A stretch of DNA of 42,780 nt from Halotalea alkalilenta DSM 17697 (GTDB lineage Bacteria; Pseudomonadota; Gammaproteobacteria; Pseudomonadales; Halomonadaceae). Of the stretch, positions 24,228-33,724 are shown one piece after another; the first letter of the stretch is position 1; each line of letters starts with the position of its first letter. The notes under the pieces are model-generated. The model was not told the DNA's origin. It saw nothing but the letters and a program-made list of their open reading frames with translations, and made no database searches. Made by a program: the position numbers and the translations under genes. The stretch covers positions 210,046 to 252,825 of the forward strand of contig NZ_KK211230.1 in NCBI RefSeq assembly GCF_000621205.1, written 5' to 3'.

Positions 24228-25322
24228 TCAGACGTTGAAGCGGAAGTGCATCACGTCGCCGTCCTGGACGATGTAGCTCTTGCCCTCGAGGCGCCACTTG
24301 CCGGCATCCTTGGCGCCTTGTTCACCCTTGTAGTGGATGAAGTCGTCGTAGCCGATCACCTCGGCGCGGATGAAGCCTTTCTCGAAGTCGGTATGGATCA
24401 CCGCGGCGGCCTGGGGCGCGGTGGCGCCGACCTTGACCGTCCAGGCGCGCACTTCCTTGACCCCGGCGGTGAAGTAGGTCTGCAGGCCCAGCAGGGCGTA
24501 GCCGGCGCGGATAACTCGGTCGAGCCCCGGCTCTTCCATGCCCAGTTCGCCGAGGAACATCGCTTTCTCCTCGGGGTCGTCGAGTTCGGCGATCTCGGAC
24601 TCGAGCTTGTTGCAGACCGCGACCACCAGGGCGTTCTCGGCGGCGGCGATTTCACGCACCACTTCGAGGTGGGGGTTGTTCTCGAAGCCGGTCTCGTCGA
24701 CGTTGGCGATGTACATGGTCGGCTTGAGGGTGAGGAAACCGTAGCCGCGTACCAGGGCGAGTTCGTCCGCCTCGAGGCCGAGCGAGCGCAGCGGCAGGCC
24801 TTCGGCGACGTGGGGCTGGATGCGCTCGAGCAGCGCCTTGGTCGCGACCGCTTCCTTGTCGCCGCCCTTGGCCATGCGGGTGAGGCGCTGGATGCCGCGC
24901 TCGACGCTGTCGAGATCGGCGAGCGCCAGCTCGATGTTGATCGTCTCGATGTCGGCGCGTGGGTCGACCTGGTTGGCGACGTGGATCACGTTGTCGTCGT
25001 CGAAGCAGCGCACCACGTGGGCGATGGCGTCGGTCTCGCGGATGTTGGCGAGGAACTGGTTGCCGAGGCCTTCGCCCTTGGAGGCGCCGGCGACGAGGCC
25101 TGCGATGTCGACGAATTCCATGGTGGTCGGCACCACCCGCTCGGGCTTGACGATCTCCGCCAGCGCGTCGAGGCGCGGGTCGGGCATCGGCACGATGCCG
25201 GTGTTGGGTTCGATGGTGCAGAACGGGAAGTTCTCGGCATCGATCCCGGACTTGGTCAGGGCGTTGAAGAGGGTGGACTTGCCGACGTTGGGAAGGCCGA
25301 CGATGCCGCAGTTGAAGCCCAT
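24228..25322 (-). CDS. ychF: Ribosome-associated P-loop NTPase YchF (Obg family)
   Basis: A 364-residue Obg-family protein that binds ATP rather than GTP, associates with ribosomes and modulates translation initiation and oxidative-stress resistance. Motifs: [14 protein letters not shown] (P-loop, residues 9-22), [10 protein letters not shown] (switch I), [17 protein letters not shown] (G3/switch II), the unusual G4 NKLE-type ([12 protein letters not shown]) and the C-terminal TGS domain ([14 protein letters not shown]...GFIRAEVI). The full family length is present. It lies downstream of pth with 155 bp between, the standard gammaproteobacterial order. A CAGGGTG-TATC-CACCCTG hairpin lies in that gap at 25418-25435. 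Confidence 0.97.
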   Translation of the reverse strand: MGFNCGIVGLPNVGKSTLFNALTKSGIDAENFPFCTIEPNTGIVPMPDPRLDALAEIVKPERVVPTTMEFVDIAGLVAGASKGEGLGNQFLANIRETDAIAHVVRCFDDDNVIHVANQVDPRADIETINIELALADLDSVERGIQRLTRMAKGGDKEAVATKALLERIQPHVAEGLPLRSLGLEADELALVRGYGFLTLKPTMYIANVDETGFENNPHLEVVREIAAAENALVVAVCNKLESEIAELDDPEEKAMFLGELGMEEPGLDRVIRAGYALLGLQTYFTAGVKEVRAWTVKVGATAPQAAAVIHTDFEKGFIRAEVIGYDDFIHYKGEQGAKDAGKWRLEGKSYIVQDGDVMHFRFNV

Positions 25323-25477
25323 GGCGAGATCCTGGAGAAATGTGTTCGTGAACGGTTGTGGCGGCCAGCGCCGCGCGAAAGGCGCAGTCTACACCAGCGC
25401 GCCGCTGGCTTCAGTGGCAGGGTGTATCCACCCTGATGCCGAGGCGGGCTGCGATGAGCGAAAACGCGGCCGGTCGG

Positions 25478-26068
25478 CTAGAACTTGCTCGCGTGCAGCC
25501 GGTTCATCGCCTTGGCCCAGTCGCCGGAGAGCGCGTAGGGCAGGGCGTCCAAGGCGGCGTCTATGCTCTCGTCGATCGCTAGGCGCTCCGCCTTGCCGGG
25601 CAGGCCGAGCACGTAGTCGACCACCTTGGCGGCGTCCCCGGGGTGGCCGATGCCGATGCGCAGGCGATGGAAGTCCCGCGCGTTGCCGAGCGCGCTGATG
25701 ATGTCGCGCAGGCCGTTGTGCCCGCCATGGCCGCCGCCTTGCTTGAATCGCGACTGGCCAGGCGGAATGTCGAGCTCGTCGTGCGCGATCAGCAGCGCCT
25801 CGGGGGCGAGCTTGTAGAACTTGGCCAAGAGCGATACCGCCTGGCCGCTGTGATTCATGTAGGTGGCCGGTACCAGCAGGTGCAGCTCGTGGCCGTCGAG
25901 GTTGAGCTTGGCGTAGTCGCCGAGGAACTTGCGTTCGGGACGCAGCGAAATCCCCGCGCGCCGGGTGAGCAGCTCGATGAACCAGGCACCGGCGTTATGG
26001 CGGGTATCGGCGTACTTGGCGCCGGGATTGGCGAGGCCTACGATCGCGCTGACCTGGGACGGCGGCAT
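25478..26068 (-). CDS. pth: Peptidyl-tRNA hydrolase
   Basis: A 196-residue Pth that releases peptides from prematurely dropped peptidyl-tRNA. Catalytic His is in YADTRHNAGAW and the partner Asp in IAHDELDIPPG; MNHSGQAV and GGGHGGHNGL (tRNA-binding loop) are intact. The open frame extends far upstream to 26311, overlapping rplY; ATG 26068 gives the family length, with GAGAG ten bases upstream. It belongs to the prs-rplY-pth-ychF group. Confidence 0.96.
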   Translation of the reverse strand: MPPSQVSAIVGLANPGAKYADTRHNAGAWFIELLTRRAGISLRPERKFLGDYAKLNLDGHELHLLVPATYMNHSGQAVSLLAKFYKLAPEALLIAHDELDIPPGQSRFKQGGGHGGHNGLRDIISALGNARDFHRLRIGIGHPGDAAKVVDYVLGLPGKAERLAIDESIDAALDALPYALSGDWAKAMNRLHASKF

Positions 26069-26150
26069 CGGTTGTTCTCTCGGTGACAGGGGTATCCGTA
26101 AAGGGGCATCGCGACACCGTCGCAGGCCTCTGACCGTCTGAAAAGACGAA

Positions 26151-26181
26151 ACCCCGGGCGCCTCGTCGAGGCGTCCGGGGT
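26151..26181 (-). terminator. Terminator/attenuator between rplY and pth
   Basis: A 15-bp stem with one G-T pair (ACCCCGGACGCCTCG on the minus strand), followed by TTTCGTCTTTTC. It sits 15 bases after the rplY stop. Because pth follows on the same strand, it may set the rplY:pth ratio rather than end all transcription. Confidence 0.72.
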
Positions 26182-26195
26182 CGCGGACAACGGCC

Positions 26196-26846
26196 TTACT
26201 CGGGGCTGTTGTCGGTGTTGCCCGCGTCTGCCGCTGCGGCTTCGTCGTCTTCGCCAGCGCCGCCGGCCGGACGGGTGACGGTGACCACGCCGATGTTGTG
26301 GTCATCGCCATGGCCGAGCGCGACCAGGCTGACGCCCGCCGGGGTCTTGATGTCGGAGAGGTGCAGGGTGTCGCCGAGGCCCAGTGCGCTGACGTCGAGT
26401 TCGAGATACTCGGGGATGTTCTTCGGCAGGCAGCTGACTTCGACGTCGGTGGCGAGAATGTGCAGTACGCCGCCGTCTTCCTTGACGCCCTTGCAGCTTT
26501 CTTCGTTGGCGAAGTGCAGCTGGACGGTCAGGGTGATCTCTTCATTGGCGCTGACGCGCATGAAGTCGGCATGGGTGATCAGCGGCTTGTACGGATGGCG
26601 CTGGAGATCACGGACGACGACCTGCTCGGTCTTGCCTTCGACGTCGATGTTGATGATCGAGGAGAAGAAAGCTTCGTCTTCGACCATCTTGTACAGCGCG
26701 GGCTTGTCGATCGCGATCGGGGTCGGCTGGGCGTTGCCGCCGTAGATGATCGCGGCGACGCGCTCGTTCACACGGCGCAGGCGGCGGCTCGCACCTTTCC
26801 CCAGCTCCGAGCGAACGACAGCGGTGAGATTGTAGTCGTGCTTCAT
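26196..26846 (-). CDS. rplY: 50S ribosomal protein L25/general stress protein Ctc
   Basis: A 216-residue long-form L25 (TL5/Ctc type). The N-terminal ~95 residues are the 5S-rRNA-binding domain ([19 protein letters not shown]-like [22 protein letters not shown]); a beta C-terminal domain follows ([28 protein letters not shown]) and an acidic tail of about 25 residues. GAGGA eight bases before ATG supports the start. It follows prs after 140 bp. A GC-rich hairpin (26940-26958) without T-run lies in that gap. Confidence 0.96.
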   Translation of the reverse strand: MKHDYNLTAVVRSELGKGASRRLRRVNERVAAIIYGGNAQPTPIAIDKPALYKMVEDEAFFSSIINIDVEGKTEQVVVRDLQRHPYKPLITHADFMRVSANEEITLTVQLHFANEESCKGVKEDGGVLHILATDVEVSCLPKNIPEYLELDVSALGLGDTLHLSDIKTPAGVSLVALGHGDDHNIGVVTVTRPAGGAGEDDEAAAADAGNTDNSPE

Positions 26847-26986
26847 GGATGAATCCTCTTGGGCGCCTGTCGGCGCTCAGTCTATGTAAGCGAATACCCG
26901 GCCAGGGTCCGCGACCAGACCTCGACCGTTTCGCGGTTCGGGCGGCGTGGCGCCGCCCCTTCTCCCGCGCGCTGTTCCTCGATCGA

Positions 26987-27928
26987 TCAGTGGAACATCG
27001 CGCTGACGGATTCTTCGTTGCTGACCCGGCGGATCGCCTCGGCGATCAGCCCGGCCACCGACAGCTGGCGAATCTTGCCGCAGCGTCGGGCGTGCTCGGC
27101 GAGCGGGATGGTGTCGGTGATCACCAGCTCGTCGAGCAGCGAATTGTTCACGTTGTCCACCGCTGGACCCGAAAGGATCGCATGGGTGGCATAGGCCAGC
27201 ACCCTGGTGGCGCCGTGGGCCTTGAGCGCCTCGGCGGCCTTGCACAGGGTGCCCGCGGTATCGACCATGTCGTCGACCAGGATGCAGGTCCGGTCGCGCA
27301 CTTCGCCGATGATGTGCATCACCTGGGCCTGGTTGGCCTTGGGGCGGCGCTTGTCGATGATCGCCAGCTCGACGTTGAGCTGCTTGGCCACCGCGCGGGC
27401 GCGAACCACGCCGCCGATGTCCGGAGAGACGATCACCACGTCTTCGTAGTTCTGCCGCTCGATGTCGTCGAGCAGGATCGGCGAGCCATAGACGTTGTCC
27501 ACCGGCACGTCGAAGAAGCCCTGGATCTGGTCGGCATGCAGGTCCATGGTCATCACCCGGTCGACGCCGGCCTTGACCATCATGTCGGCGACCACCTTGG
27601 CCGAGATCGGCACGCGGGCGGAGCGCACGCGACGGTCCTGGCGGGCGTAGCCGAAGTAGGGGACCACTGCGGTGATGCGTGTCGCTGACGCGCGGCGCAG
27701 CGCGTCGACCATCAGGATCAGTTCCATCAGGTTGTCGTTGGTGGGCACGCAGGTCGACTGCAGGATGAAGACGTCCTTGCCGCGGACGTTTTCGTTGATC
27801 TCGACGGCGATCTCGCCATCGCTGAACTGTCCTACGGTCGCATGGCCTAGACGATTATCGAGGCACTCGGCGACCCGGCGGGCCAGTTCGGGGTGGGCGT
27901 TCCCGGCGAAGACCATCAATTTGGACAC
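26987..27928 (-). CDS. prs: Ribose-phosphate pyrophosphokinase
   Basis: A 313-residue PRPP synthase that makes the activated ribose for nucleotide, histidine and NAD synthesis from ribose 5-phosphate and ATP. Motifs: [20 protein letters not shown] (flag region), [27 protein letters not shown] and the PRPP-binding loop [13 protein letters not shown]. The start is GTG ([10 protein letters not shown]). It is transcribed with or just after tRNA-Gln, which ends about 100 bp upstream. Two RVRS-type residues ([11 protein letters not shown]) follow the usual class I pattern. Confidence 0.97.
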   Translation of the reverse strand: MSKLMVFAGNAHPELARRVAECLDNRLGHATVGQFSDGEIAVEINENVRGKDVFILQSTCVPTNDNLMELILMVDALRRASATRITAVVPYFGYARQDRRVRSARVPISAKVVADMMVKAGVDRVMTMDLHADQIQGFFDVPVDNVYGSPILLDDIERQNYEDVVIVSPDIGGVVRARAVAKQLNVELAIIDKRRPKANQAQVMHIIGEVRDRTCILVDDMVDTAGTLCKAAEALKAHGATRVLAYATHAILSGPAVDNVNNSLLDELVITDTIPLAEHARRCGKIRQLSVAGLIAEAIRRVSNEESVSAMFH

Positions 27929-28030
27929 AGCGCAGCCACCTTTGGATGCTTATGGAATCTCGAGAGTGGTGTTGGTGCCAGGCGTTTTGGATCGGTGCGC
28001 GCCGAAGAGACAAAGAGGCGCTGAATGAAA

Positions 28031-28105
28031 TGGCTGGGGTACCAGGATTCGAACCTGGGAATGCCGGTACCAGAAACCGGTGCCTTACCACTTGGCGATA
28101 CCCCA
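28031..28105 (-). tRNA. tRNA-Gln (CUG)
   Basis: The minus strand gives a 75-base tRNA almost identical in layout to E. coli tRNA-Gln: TGGGGTA acceptor with weak first pair, GCCAAGTGGTAAGGC D-arm, anticodon stem CCGGT/ACCGG around TTCTGGT (anticodon CTG), T-arm GGTTCGAATCC and encoded CCA. It sits immediately before prs, its usual neighbour in gammaproteobacteria. Confidence 0.93.
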
Positions 28106-28204
28106 GCAACCGACCTACCTGTCATGCTCGACCGACTGGAGCGAGACATGAAGGGAAGAGACGTCACTCGAACCCGCCGACGGTGTCGTCGAGCTCGGCG
28201 CAGA

Positions 28205-28233
28205 ATCTTAAGGGTCGCGGTTCGATTCGTCAA
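28205..28233 (-). promoter_or_regulatory. Sigma-70 promoter P1 for tRNA-Gln-prs
   Basis: Minus strand TTGACG (28228-28233), a 17-base spacer and TAAGAT (28205-28210), followed by a GC-rich stretch. It lies about 100 bp before the tRNA 5' end. Confidence 0.78.
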
Positions 28234-28304
28234 GGCGATTTCGGCGTTCGACCTCGACGCCGTGCCTGGACCGCTCCCCGCGCGCCCTCCCTGCAGCGCG
28301 CGCC

Positions 28305-28333
28305 ATACTAATCATTGGCCCTGGGGGTGTCAA
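28305..28333 (-). promoter_or_regulatory. Sigma-70 promoter P2 for tRNA-Gln-prs
   Basis: Minus strand TTGACA (28328-28333), a 17-base spacer and TAGTAT (28305-28310). It is exactly 100 bp upstream of P1. The pair occupies the interval where ispE is normally found, so both read into tRNA-Gln and prs. Confidence 0.75.
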
Positions 28334-28402
28334 TTTGATCCCGACCCCGTTGACGCGCAAGGCGAGGGGCGCGGCGGCAGGGCAGCGTCGCGCCGGAACC
28401 GG

Positions 28403-29014
28403 TCAGGAGCCGGTCTGGTTGGGCTGCCATTGGGTGACCACCAGGGTGGCGATCAGGTCGCCGTAGCTCATCCTCAGCCGTCCCGGCAGCCAGTAGCCCG
28501 CAGCGTAGCTCCACTGACGATACTCGATGTTCCAGCCGTCCTGAGTGATCGCCTGCGGGAAGCCCTGTGCATCGACCTCGACCTGGCTCGGCGAGCGTGG
28601 GTCGGGCAGGCCCCGCACCCAATGGTCGAGCGAGGAGATCGGCAGCGACCAGCCCATGCGCTGCTCCATCAGGTCTTCAGGCGTGGCGGCGGAGAACCGG
28701 CCATCACCGTTTTCGAGCGTGATCCCGCCCTGTTCGCCGGTCAGCACGTTGCGGCCAACGCCGAACGGGCCGGAGATCAGCATCCGATAGCCGGTGTCCT
28801 GCTGGACCCAGTCGAGGTTGGCGCTGCGGCTCTGCTGCGGCGAGCGCAGGCCGATCTTGCCGGTCAGGGTCCAGCGGTCGAGGGCCTCGATCCGGCTCAG
28901 CTGGTGCTCCCAGTCTCCCTGGGCCCGGTCGACCTCGGGGGAGGGGGGCTGGCTGGCGCAGCCGGCGAGCAGGGTCAGCAGCAGGGTGAACAGATAGAGG
29001 TGCATACGTTTCAT
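28403..29014 (-). CDS. lolB: Outer-membrane lipoprotein LolB
   Basis: A 203-residue lipoprotein: signal peptide with lipobox LLAGC (Cys at residue 19), then the LolB beta-barrel fold with DRWTLTGKIGLRSPQQSRSANLDW and the hydrophobic-tip segment ISGPFGVGRNVL. It receives lipoproteins from LolA and inserts them in the outer membrane. Its ATG overlaps the TPR gene stop (ATGA), so the two are coupled. Unusually, ispE does not follow. Confidence 0.93.
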   Translation of the reverse strand: MKRMHLYLFTLLLTLLAGCASQPPSPEVDRAQGDWEHQLSRIEALDRWTLTGKIGLRSPQQSRSANLDWVQQDTGYRMLISGPFGVGRNVLTGEQGGITLENGDGRFSAATPEDLMEQRMGWSLPISSLDHWVRGLPDPRSPSQVEVDAQGFPQAITQDGWNIEYRQWSYAAGYWLPGRLRMSYGDLIATLVVTQWQPNQTGS

Positions 29015-30780
29015 CGCGGAGGTTCTCCTTTTCCAGGCGATGAGGGGGACGATTCGCTGGCGCTGCGCGAGTCCAGCCAGGGCTGGCTTTCGATCAGCGC
29101 ATCGATGTGCGGGTGAGGCTCGGGGCGGGCCAGGCTGCGCTCGACCAGCTCACGGGCGCGGTCGCGCTGGTCCAGCGCGATCAGCACGCAGGCCAGGTGG
29201 GCGGCGATCTCGTCGTCCGGCATCAGTTGGTGGGCACGCTCGAGCAAAGGCAGCGCCCGCTCCGGCTCGTCGAGGCGAAAGTGGGTCCAGCCGAGGCTGT
29301 CGAGGATCGCGGGATTGTCCGGGGCGAGGGCGTGGGCGCGTTCGAGCATGCCGAGCGCCTCCTGGTAGCGGTCGGTCAGCTCGGTGAGCGAGTAGCCGTA
29401 GGCATTGAGCACTTCGGGGTCGTCCGGATGGCGTTCGAGCAGGGTGCGCAGGTCTCGCTCCATCCCCGCCGCGTCACGGCGTTCGATCGCGCGAAAGGCG
29501 CGGATGAACAGCAGCGGGTCGTTGTCCGGCGCGCGTGCGGCGACCGCGCGGTCGAGCAGTGCGTCGGCATCGTTGGTGCGCCCGGCCTGGTCGAGCAGGG
29601 AGATGCTCATGTCGAGCAGTGGCGCATCCTGCGCCGGTACCGCCCGGCGCTGCGCGGCGAGGAAGGCCAGCGCGGCATCGATTCCCCGCCGCTCTTGCAG
29701 CAGTTGGGCCACACGCGCGCGCGAGGGCAGGAAGCTTTCGCTCTCGGCGGGCACGGCGCGGTAGCGCTCGATCGCGGCGTCCAGGTCTTCGCGCTGCTCC
29801 GCGGCGAGCCCGAGCAGCGACTGGACGCTGCCGTCGGTCGGCACCCTGGCTGCCAGGGGGGCGAGCAGGGCCTCCGCACGCTGGGGTTGCTCCTGCTGCA
29901 GATAGACCCGGGCGAAGGCGAGGCGCAGTTCATCTTGATCGACGGGTTGTTCGAGCAGGCTCTTGATCTCTCGATCGGCCTCGTCGAAGCGTTCGAGCAT
30001 GATCAGCGTCTGCACCGCGGCGAGGTTGAAGCGCAGATCCCGTGGCGCCAGCCGCTGGCCGTGGCGGGCATCCTCGAGGGCGCGCTCGGGCTCTGCGCTC
30101 CTGCTCGCTATCTGGCTCGAGGCCAGCCATACCGACGGCAGCTCCGGCCAGCGCTCGCGCAGCCGCTCGATCTCGGCCAGGGCGGCCTCGCGCTGGCCTC
30201 TGCGCTCGGTGAGCAGCGCCCTGGCGACCTGCGGGATCGGATGGTCTGGTTGGGCCTCGATATGAGCCGCGAGCTGGGCGTCGAGGGCATCGAGGTCGGC
30301 CCCCTGCTCGGCCGCGCTTTCGATCATCGCCTCGAACTGCAGGGTCTCGCCCGCCGTATCGAGTACGAGCGCCTGGCGCAGCGCCTCTTCCCAGTCGCCT
30401 CGTCGAGCGGCGGCGTCGACCAGCAGCCGGCGCATCGAAATGCTCTCCTGCGGGTTCGGCTGCGCCTGGCCATCGTCGACCTGGCGTGCCCACTGCTCGG
30501 CGACGCGCTCGAGTAGCGCGGAGTCGCCGGTCGCCTGGGCGATCTCGCCTGCCCGGCGGATCAGCTCGAGATTTTCGTAGCGCTCGCCGACGGAGAGATA
30601 GCGCTGGGCGGCGAGGCCGAAATCACCGCTGTAGAGCGCGAACTCGGCTTCGAGCAGTGCGCTCAGCGAGGCGGCGTCGAGGCCTGCCTCCCCGGCAGTC
30701 GCCGGGGCGGCCTGGATGGGCCAGGGCGCGAAGGCCAGGCTCAGCGCGAGCAGCAGGGAGGTGCGAGAGATTCGTTTCAT
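29011..30780 (-). CDS. Periplasmic tetratricopeptide-repeat protein
   Basis: A 589-residue protein with a signal peptide (LLLALSLAFAPWPIQAA-P) and many TPR units, clearest at the C-terminus: NAYGYSLTELTDRYQEALGMLERA, then DNPAILDSLGWTHFRLDEPERALPLLERA. Homologues sit just before lolB in pseudomonads and halomonads and are thought to help outer-membrane biogenesis, though the exact job is not settled. GAGG five bases before ATG supports the start. It is the first gene of the lolB operon and divergent from hemA. Confidence 0.87.
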   Translation of the reverse strand: MKRISRTSLLLALSLAFAPWPIQAAPATAGEAGLDAASLSALLEAEFALYSGDFGLAAQRYLSVGERYENLELIRRAGEIAQATGDSALLERVAEQWARQVDDGQAQPNPQESISMRRLLVDAAARRGDWEEALRQALVLDTAGETLQFEAMIESAAEQGADLDALDAQLAAHIEAQPDHPIPQVARALLTERRGQREAALAEIERLRERWPELPSVWLASSQIASRSAEPERALEDARHGQRLAPRDLRFNLAAVQTLIMLERFDEADREIKSLLEQPVDQDELRLAFARVYLQQEQPQRAEALLAPLAARVPTDGSVQSLLGLAAEQREDLDAAIERYRAVPAESESFLPSRARVAQLLQERRGIDAALAFLAAQRRAVPAQDAPLLDMSISLLDQAGRTNDADALLDRAVAARAPDNDPLLFIRAFRAIERRDAAGMERDLRTLLERHPDDPEVLNAYGYSLTELTDRYQEALGMLERAHALAPDNPAILDSLGWTHFRLDEPERALPLLERAHQLMPDDEIAAHLACVLIALDQRDRARELVERSLARPEPHPHIDALIESQPWLDSRSASESSPSSPGKGEPPR

Positions 30781-31284
30781 TCCGGCCTCATGCCAGGGCT
30801 GCTTGGCAAGACCGGCAGTGCGCGGCCATGCGGGGAGAGTTCACCGCGAACGGCGCTCGCCGGCCCGGTATGGCAAGCGCCGGTCGGGAGCTCTTGCGTG
30901 TGGAAACGGTGGGAAGGATCGATCATGTAGCCAGCATAACGGCTCTCTTCGAGGGCGACCATAGCGCGCCCCTCGAGGCGAGCGCGCAGCGCAGCGCTCG
31001 CTCTGTAACGATAGCCCGGCGCAATCGCTTCCATAGCACCAGCAGCCGCGGTGTTCTCAAGGTCTGTGCGTGGGTGGGAGAAGAAAGTATCGCTATGCTA
31101 GAATGCTCGGCGTCGACAAGAGGCGCGGTCGCGCCATCCATCTTGGTAAGTTGATCATCTGCGCGTTCGCGCCGTCCTCGCCGTATCCGGCGTGGGACAT
31201 CGCCATGCGGCTCGTGCCCGAACGCTGGAAGTGCCGGACCGCTGAGAGCTCGGTTCGACTCGACGCTTGAAAAAGACGGGCATC
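30781..31284. other. Divergent intergenic region TPR gene/hemA
   Basis: About 500 bp without a credible gene; the small frames here lack ribosome sites and motifs. The one clear signal is an extended -10 for hemA at 31096-31104. TTGAGA near 31055 on the minus strand could be a -35 for the TPR gene, but the -10 spacing (19) is poor. The long interval could hold hemA leader regulation, but I see no recognisable riboswitch. Confidence 0.5.
31096..31104 (+). promoter_or_regulatory. Extended -10 promoter of hemA
   Basis: TGCTAGAAT is an extended -10 element (TG-n-TAGAAT) with no -35 at the expected distance. It gives hemA a leader of about 170 bases. Confidence 0.55.
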
Positions 31285-32634
31285 ATGACGCTTCTGATTC
31301 TGGGCACCAATCATCGTACCGCTTCGCTCGATCTGCGCGAGGCGGTGGCCTTTTCGCCTGAGCAGCTCGAGCAGGCCCACGCCGAACTCGTCGCCCTTGA
31401 GGGCGTCGATGAGGCGGTCATCGTCTCGACCTGCAATCGCACCGAGCTGTACCTCAGCGGCGAAGGCCTCGACGCGGGGTTCGGCGCGCGGGCGTTCGCT
31501 TGGCTCGCCGGTTTTCACCGGGTGGCACAGGCTTCGCTTCAGGAGTGCTTCTACCTGCACGTCGGCGATCGCGCGGCCAGGCACCTGATGCGGGTCGCCT
31601 GCGGGCTCGACTCGATGGTGCTCGGCGAGCCGCAGATTCTCGGCCAGATAAAAGGCGGCTATCAGCTCGCGCGGCGCTACGCTACGCTCGGCGGCCCGCT
31701 GGAGCAGCTGTTCCAGTACGCGTTCTCCACCGCCAAGCAGGTGCGCACCGAAACCGGCATCGGCGAGAACCCTGTGTCGGTCGCCTATGCGGCGGTGAAT
31801 CTCGCCGGGCGAATCTTCGACGATCTATCTCATTCGCGCGCGCTGCTGATCGGCGCTGGTGAGACCATCGACCTGGTCGCCCGGCATCTGCGCGAGGCCG
31901 GTATCCAGGGGCTGATCATCGCCAATCGCACCCAGGCCCGCGCCGAGCGGCTCGCCACCGAGGTCGGCGGCGTCGCCGTCGGCCTGGAGGAGGTGCCCCA
32001 GGCGCTCTCCTGCGCCGACATCGTGATCACATCCACCGCAAGCCCGCTGCCGGTTCTCGGCAAGGGGGCGGTCGAGAGCGCGCTGAAGGTGCGCCGCCAT
32101 CGTCCGATCTTCATGGTCGACATCGCCGTGCCGCGCGACATCGAACCCGAGGTCGGCGAGCTCGACGACGTCTTCCTTTATACCGTCGACGATCTCAACG
32201 AGATCATCGACGAGAACCGCCGCAGCCGCGAGGTCGCCGCCACCCAGGCCGAGTCGATGATCGACGAGCGGGTCGACGAGTGGCACCGCGATCGCCGCGA
32301 ACGCGGGGCGGGACAGCTGATCCGGCGCCACCGTCGTCAGGCCGAGGCGCTGCGCCAGGCCGCCGAGGCCCATGCGCTGGCCCAGCTCGAGCGTGGCGAG
32401 GACCCCCAGGACGTGATCCGCAGGCTCTCTCACCAGCTCACCAACAAGTTGCTCCATGGTCCCACCGCGCGGCTGCGTGCCGCCTCGGGTGCCGAGCGCC
32501 AGGACATCATCGCCGCCGCCGAGGCGCTGCTGCTCGACGAAGCCGCGAGCGACGCCTTCGACGCCGCGGAGATCGACGCGCTGAAGCCCGGCGCGCACTG
32601 CCCCATTGGTGCCCACTCTCAGCAGGTCCCCTAG
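31285..32634 (+). CDS. hemA: Glutamyl-tRNA reductase
   Basis: A 449-residue enzyme that reduces glutamyl-tRNA to glutamate-1-semialdehyde with NADPH, the first committed step of tetrapyrrole synthesis. The catalytic Cys is in VSTCNRTELY (about residue 50); GLDSMVLGEPQILGQIK, the NADPH domain (LLIGAGETIDLVARHL) and the C-terminal dimerisation helices are complete. A TTG six codons earlier (31267) is possible; ATG 31285 matches the family start MTLLILG-NH. The stop abuts the prfA start with no gap, the conserved hemA-prfA coupling. Confidence 0.96.
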   Translation: MTLLILGTNHRTASLDLREAVAFSPEQLEQAHAELVALEGVDEAVIVSTCNRTELYLSGEGLDAGFGARAFAWLAGFHRVAQASLQECFYLHVGDRAARHLMRVACGLDSMVLGEPQILGQIKGGYQLARRYATLGGPLEQLFQYAFSTAKQVRTETGIGENPVSVAYAAVNLAGRIFDDLSHSRALLIGAGETIDLVARHLREAGIQGLIIANRTQARAERLATEVGGVAVGLEEVPQALSCADIVITSTASPLPVLGKGAVESALKVRRHRPIFMVDIAVPRDIEPEVGELDDVFLYTVDDLNEIIDENRRSREVAATQAESMIDERVDEWHRDRRERGAGQLIRRHRRQAEALRQAAEAHALAQLERGEDPQDVIRRLSHQLTNKLLHGPTARLRAASGAERQDIIAAAEALLLDEAASDAFDAAEIDALKPGAHCPIGAHSQQVP

Positions 32635-33720
32635 ATGAAGGATTCACTACGCGCGCGCTTCGAGCGTGCCGCGGAGCGTTTCGAGGAACTTTCGGCGCTG
32701 CTCTCCGAACCCGAGGTCATCCACGACCAGGCCCGCTTTCGCAGCTATTCCCGCGAGTATGCCGAGCTCGACGAGCTGGTCCAGGTCTGGCGCCGCTACG
32801 TTGGCCTCGAGGAGGAGCGAGAGGGCGCGCGTGCGATGGCGAAGGACGACGATCCCGAGATGCAGGCGATGGCCGAAGAGGAGCTGGAGTCGCTGAACGC
32901 CGGGCTCGAGGCGCTCGAGCTCGAGCTCAAGCGCCTGCTGGTGCCCAAGGACCCCGACGATGAGCGAGGGGTGTTCCTCGAAGTGCGCGCCGGCACCGGC
33001 GGCGACGAGGCGGCGCTGTTCGCCGGCGATCTGTTTCGCATGTACTCGCGCTATGCCGAGGCGCGCGGCTGGCGGGTCGAGCTGATCAGCGCAAGCCACG
33101 GCGAGCAGGGCGGCTACAAGGAGGTGATCGCGCGGCTCGAGGGCACCGGGGTCTACGGCCGGCTCAAGTTCGAATCGGGCGCCCACCGGGTGCAGCGGGT
33201 CCCGGCCACCGAGTCGCAGGGCCGCATCCACACCTCGGCCTGCACCGTCGCGGTGATGCCCGAGGCGGATGAGGTCGGTGAGATTTCGATCAATCCCGCT
33301 GAGCTTCGCGTCGACACCTTCCGCTCCAGCGGCGCCGGTGGCCAGCACGTCAATACCACCGACTCGGCGATCCGGATCACCCACCTGCCCACCGGCACCG
33401 TGGTCGAGTGCCAGGACGAGCGCTCCCAGCACAAGAACCGCGCCAAGGCGATGGCGCTGCTCGCCGCCCGGCTCAAGCAGGCCGCCGAAGATGCCCACCA
33501 CCGCCAGCAGTCGGAAACCCGTCGCTCGCTGGTCGGCTCCGGCGATCGCTCCGAGCGGATTCGCACCTACAATTTTCCCCAGGGCCGGCTCACCGACCAC
33601 CGTATCAACCTGACGCTCTACAAGCTTGCCGATGTGATCGAGGGCGACCTCGACGGGGTGGTCGAGCCGCTGATCCACGAATACCAGGCCGAGCAGCTGG
33701 CCGCGCTCCAGGAGAGCTGA
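32635..33720 (+). CDS. prfA: Peptide chain release factor RF1
   Basis: A 361-residue release factor reading UAA and UAG. The stop-codon recognition PAT motif is in [10 protein letters not shown], and the catalytic GGQ (residues 235-237) in [12 protein letters not shown]; its Gln is the residue methylated by PrmC, encoded next. The coiled N-terminal domain and C-terminal [15 protein letters not shown] are present. No separate ribosome site is needed because the start directly follows the hemA stop. Confidence 0.97.
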   Translation: MKDSLRARFERAAERFEELSALLSEPEVIHDQARFRSYSREYAELDELVQVWRRYVGLEEEREGARAMAKDDDPEMQAMAEEELESLNAGLEALELELKRLLVPKDPDDERGVFLEVRAGTGGDEAALFAGDLFRMYSRYAEARGWRVELISASHGEQGGYKEVIARLEGTGVYGRLKFESGAHRVQRVPATESQGRIHTSACTVAVMPEADEVGEISINPAELRVDTFRSSGAGGQHVNTTDSAIRITHLPTGTVVECQDERSQHKNRAKAMALLAARLKQAAEDAHHRQQSETRRSLVGSGDRSERIRTYNFPQGRLTDHRINLTLYKLADVIEGDLDGVVEPLIHEYQAEQLAALQES

Positions 33721-33724
33721 GCCG

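Noticed and set aside
25418-25435. CAGGGTG hairpin between pth and ychF as a terminator
   Set aside because: Perfect 7-bp stem but no T-run; kept only as a note under ychF.
26940-26958. GC-rich hairpin between prs and rplY as a terminator
   Set aside because: No T-run follows on the minus strand and the interval may be transcribed through; not strong enough to annotate.
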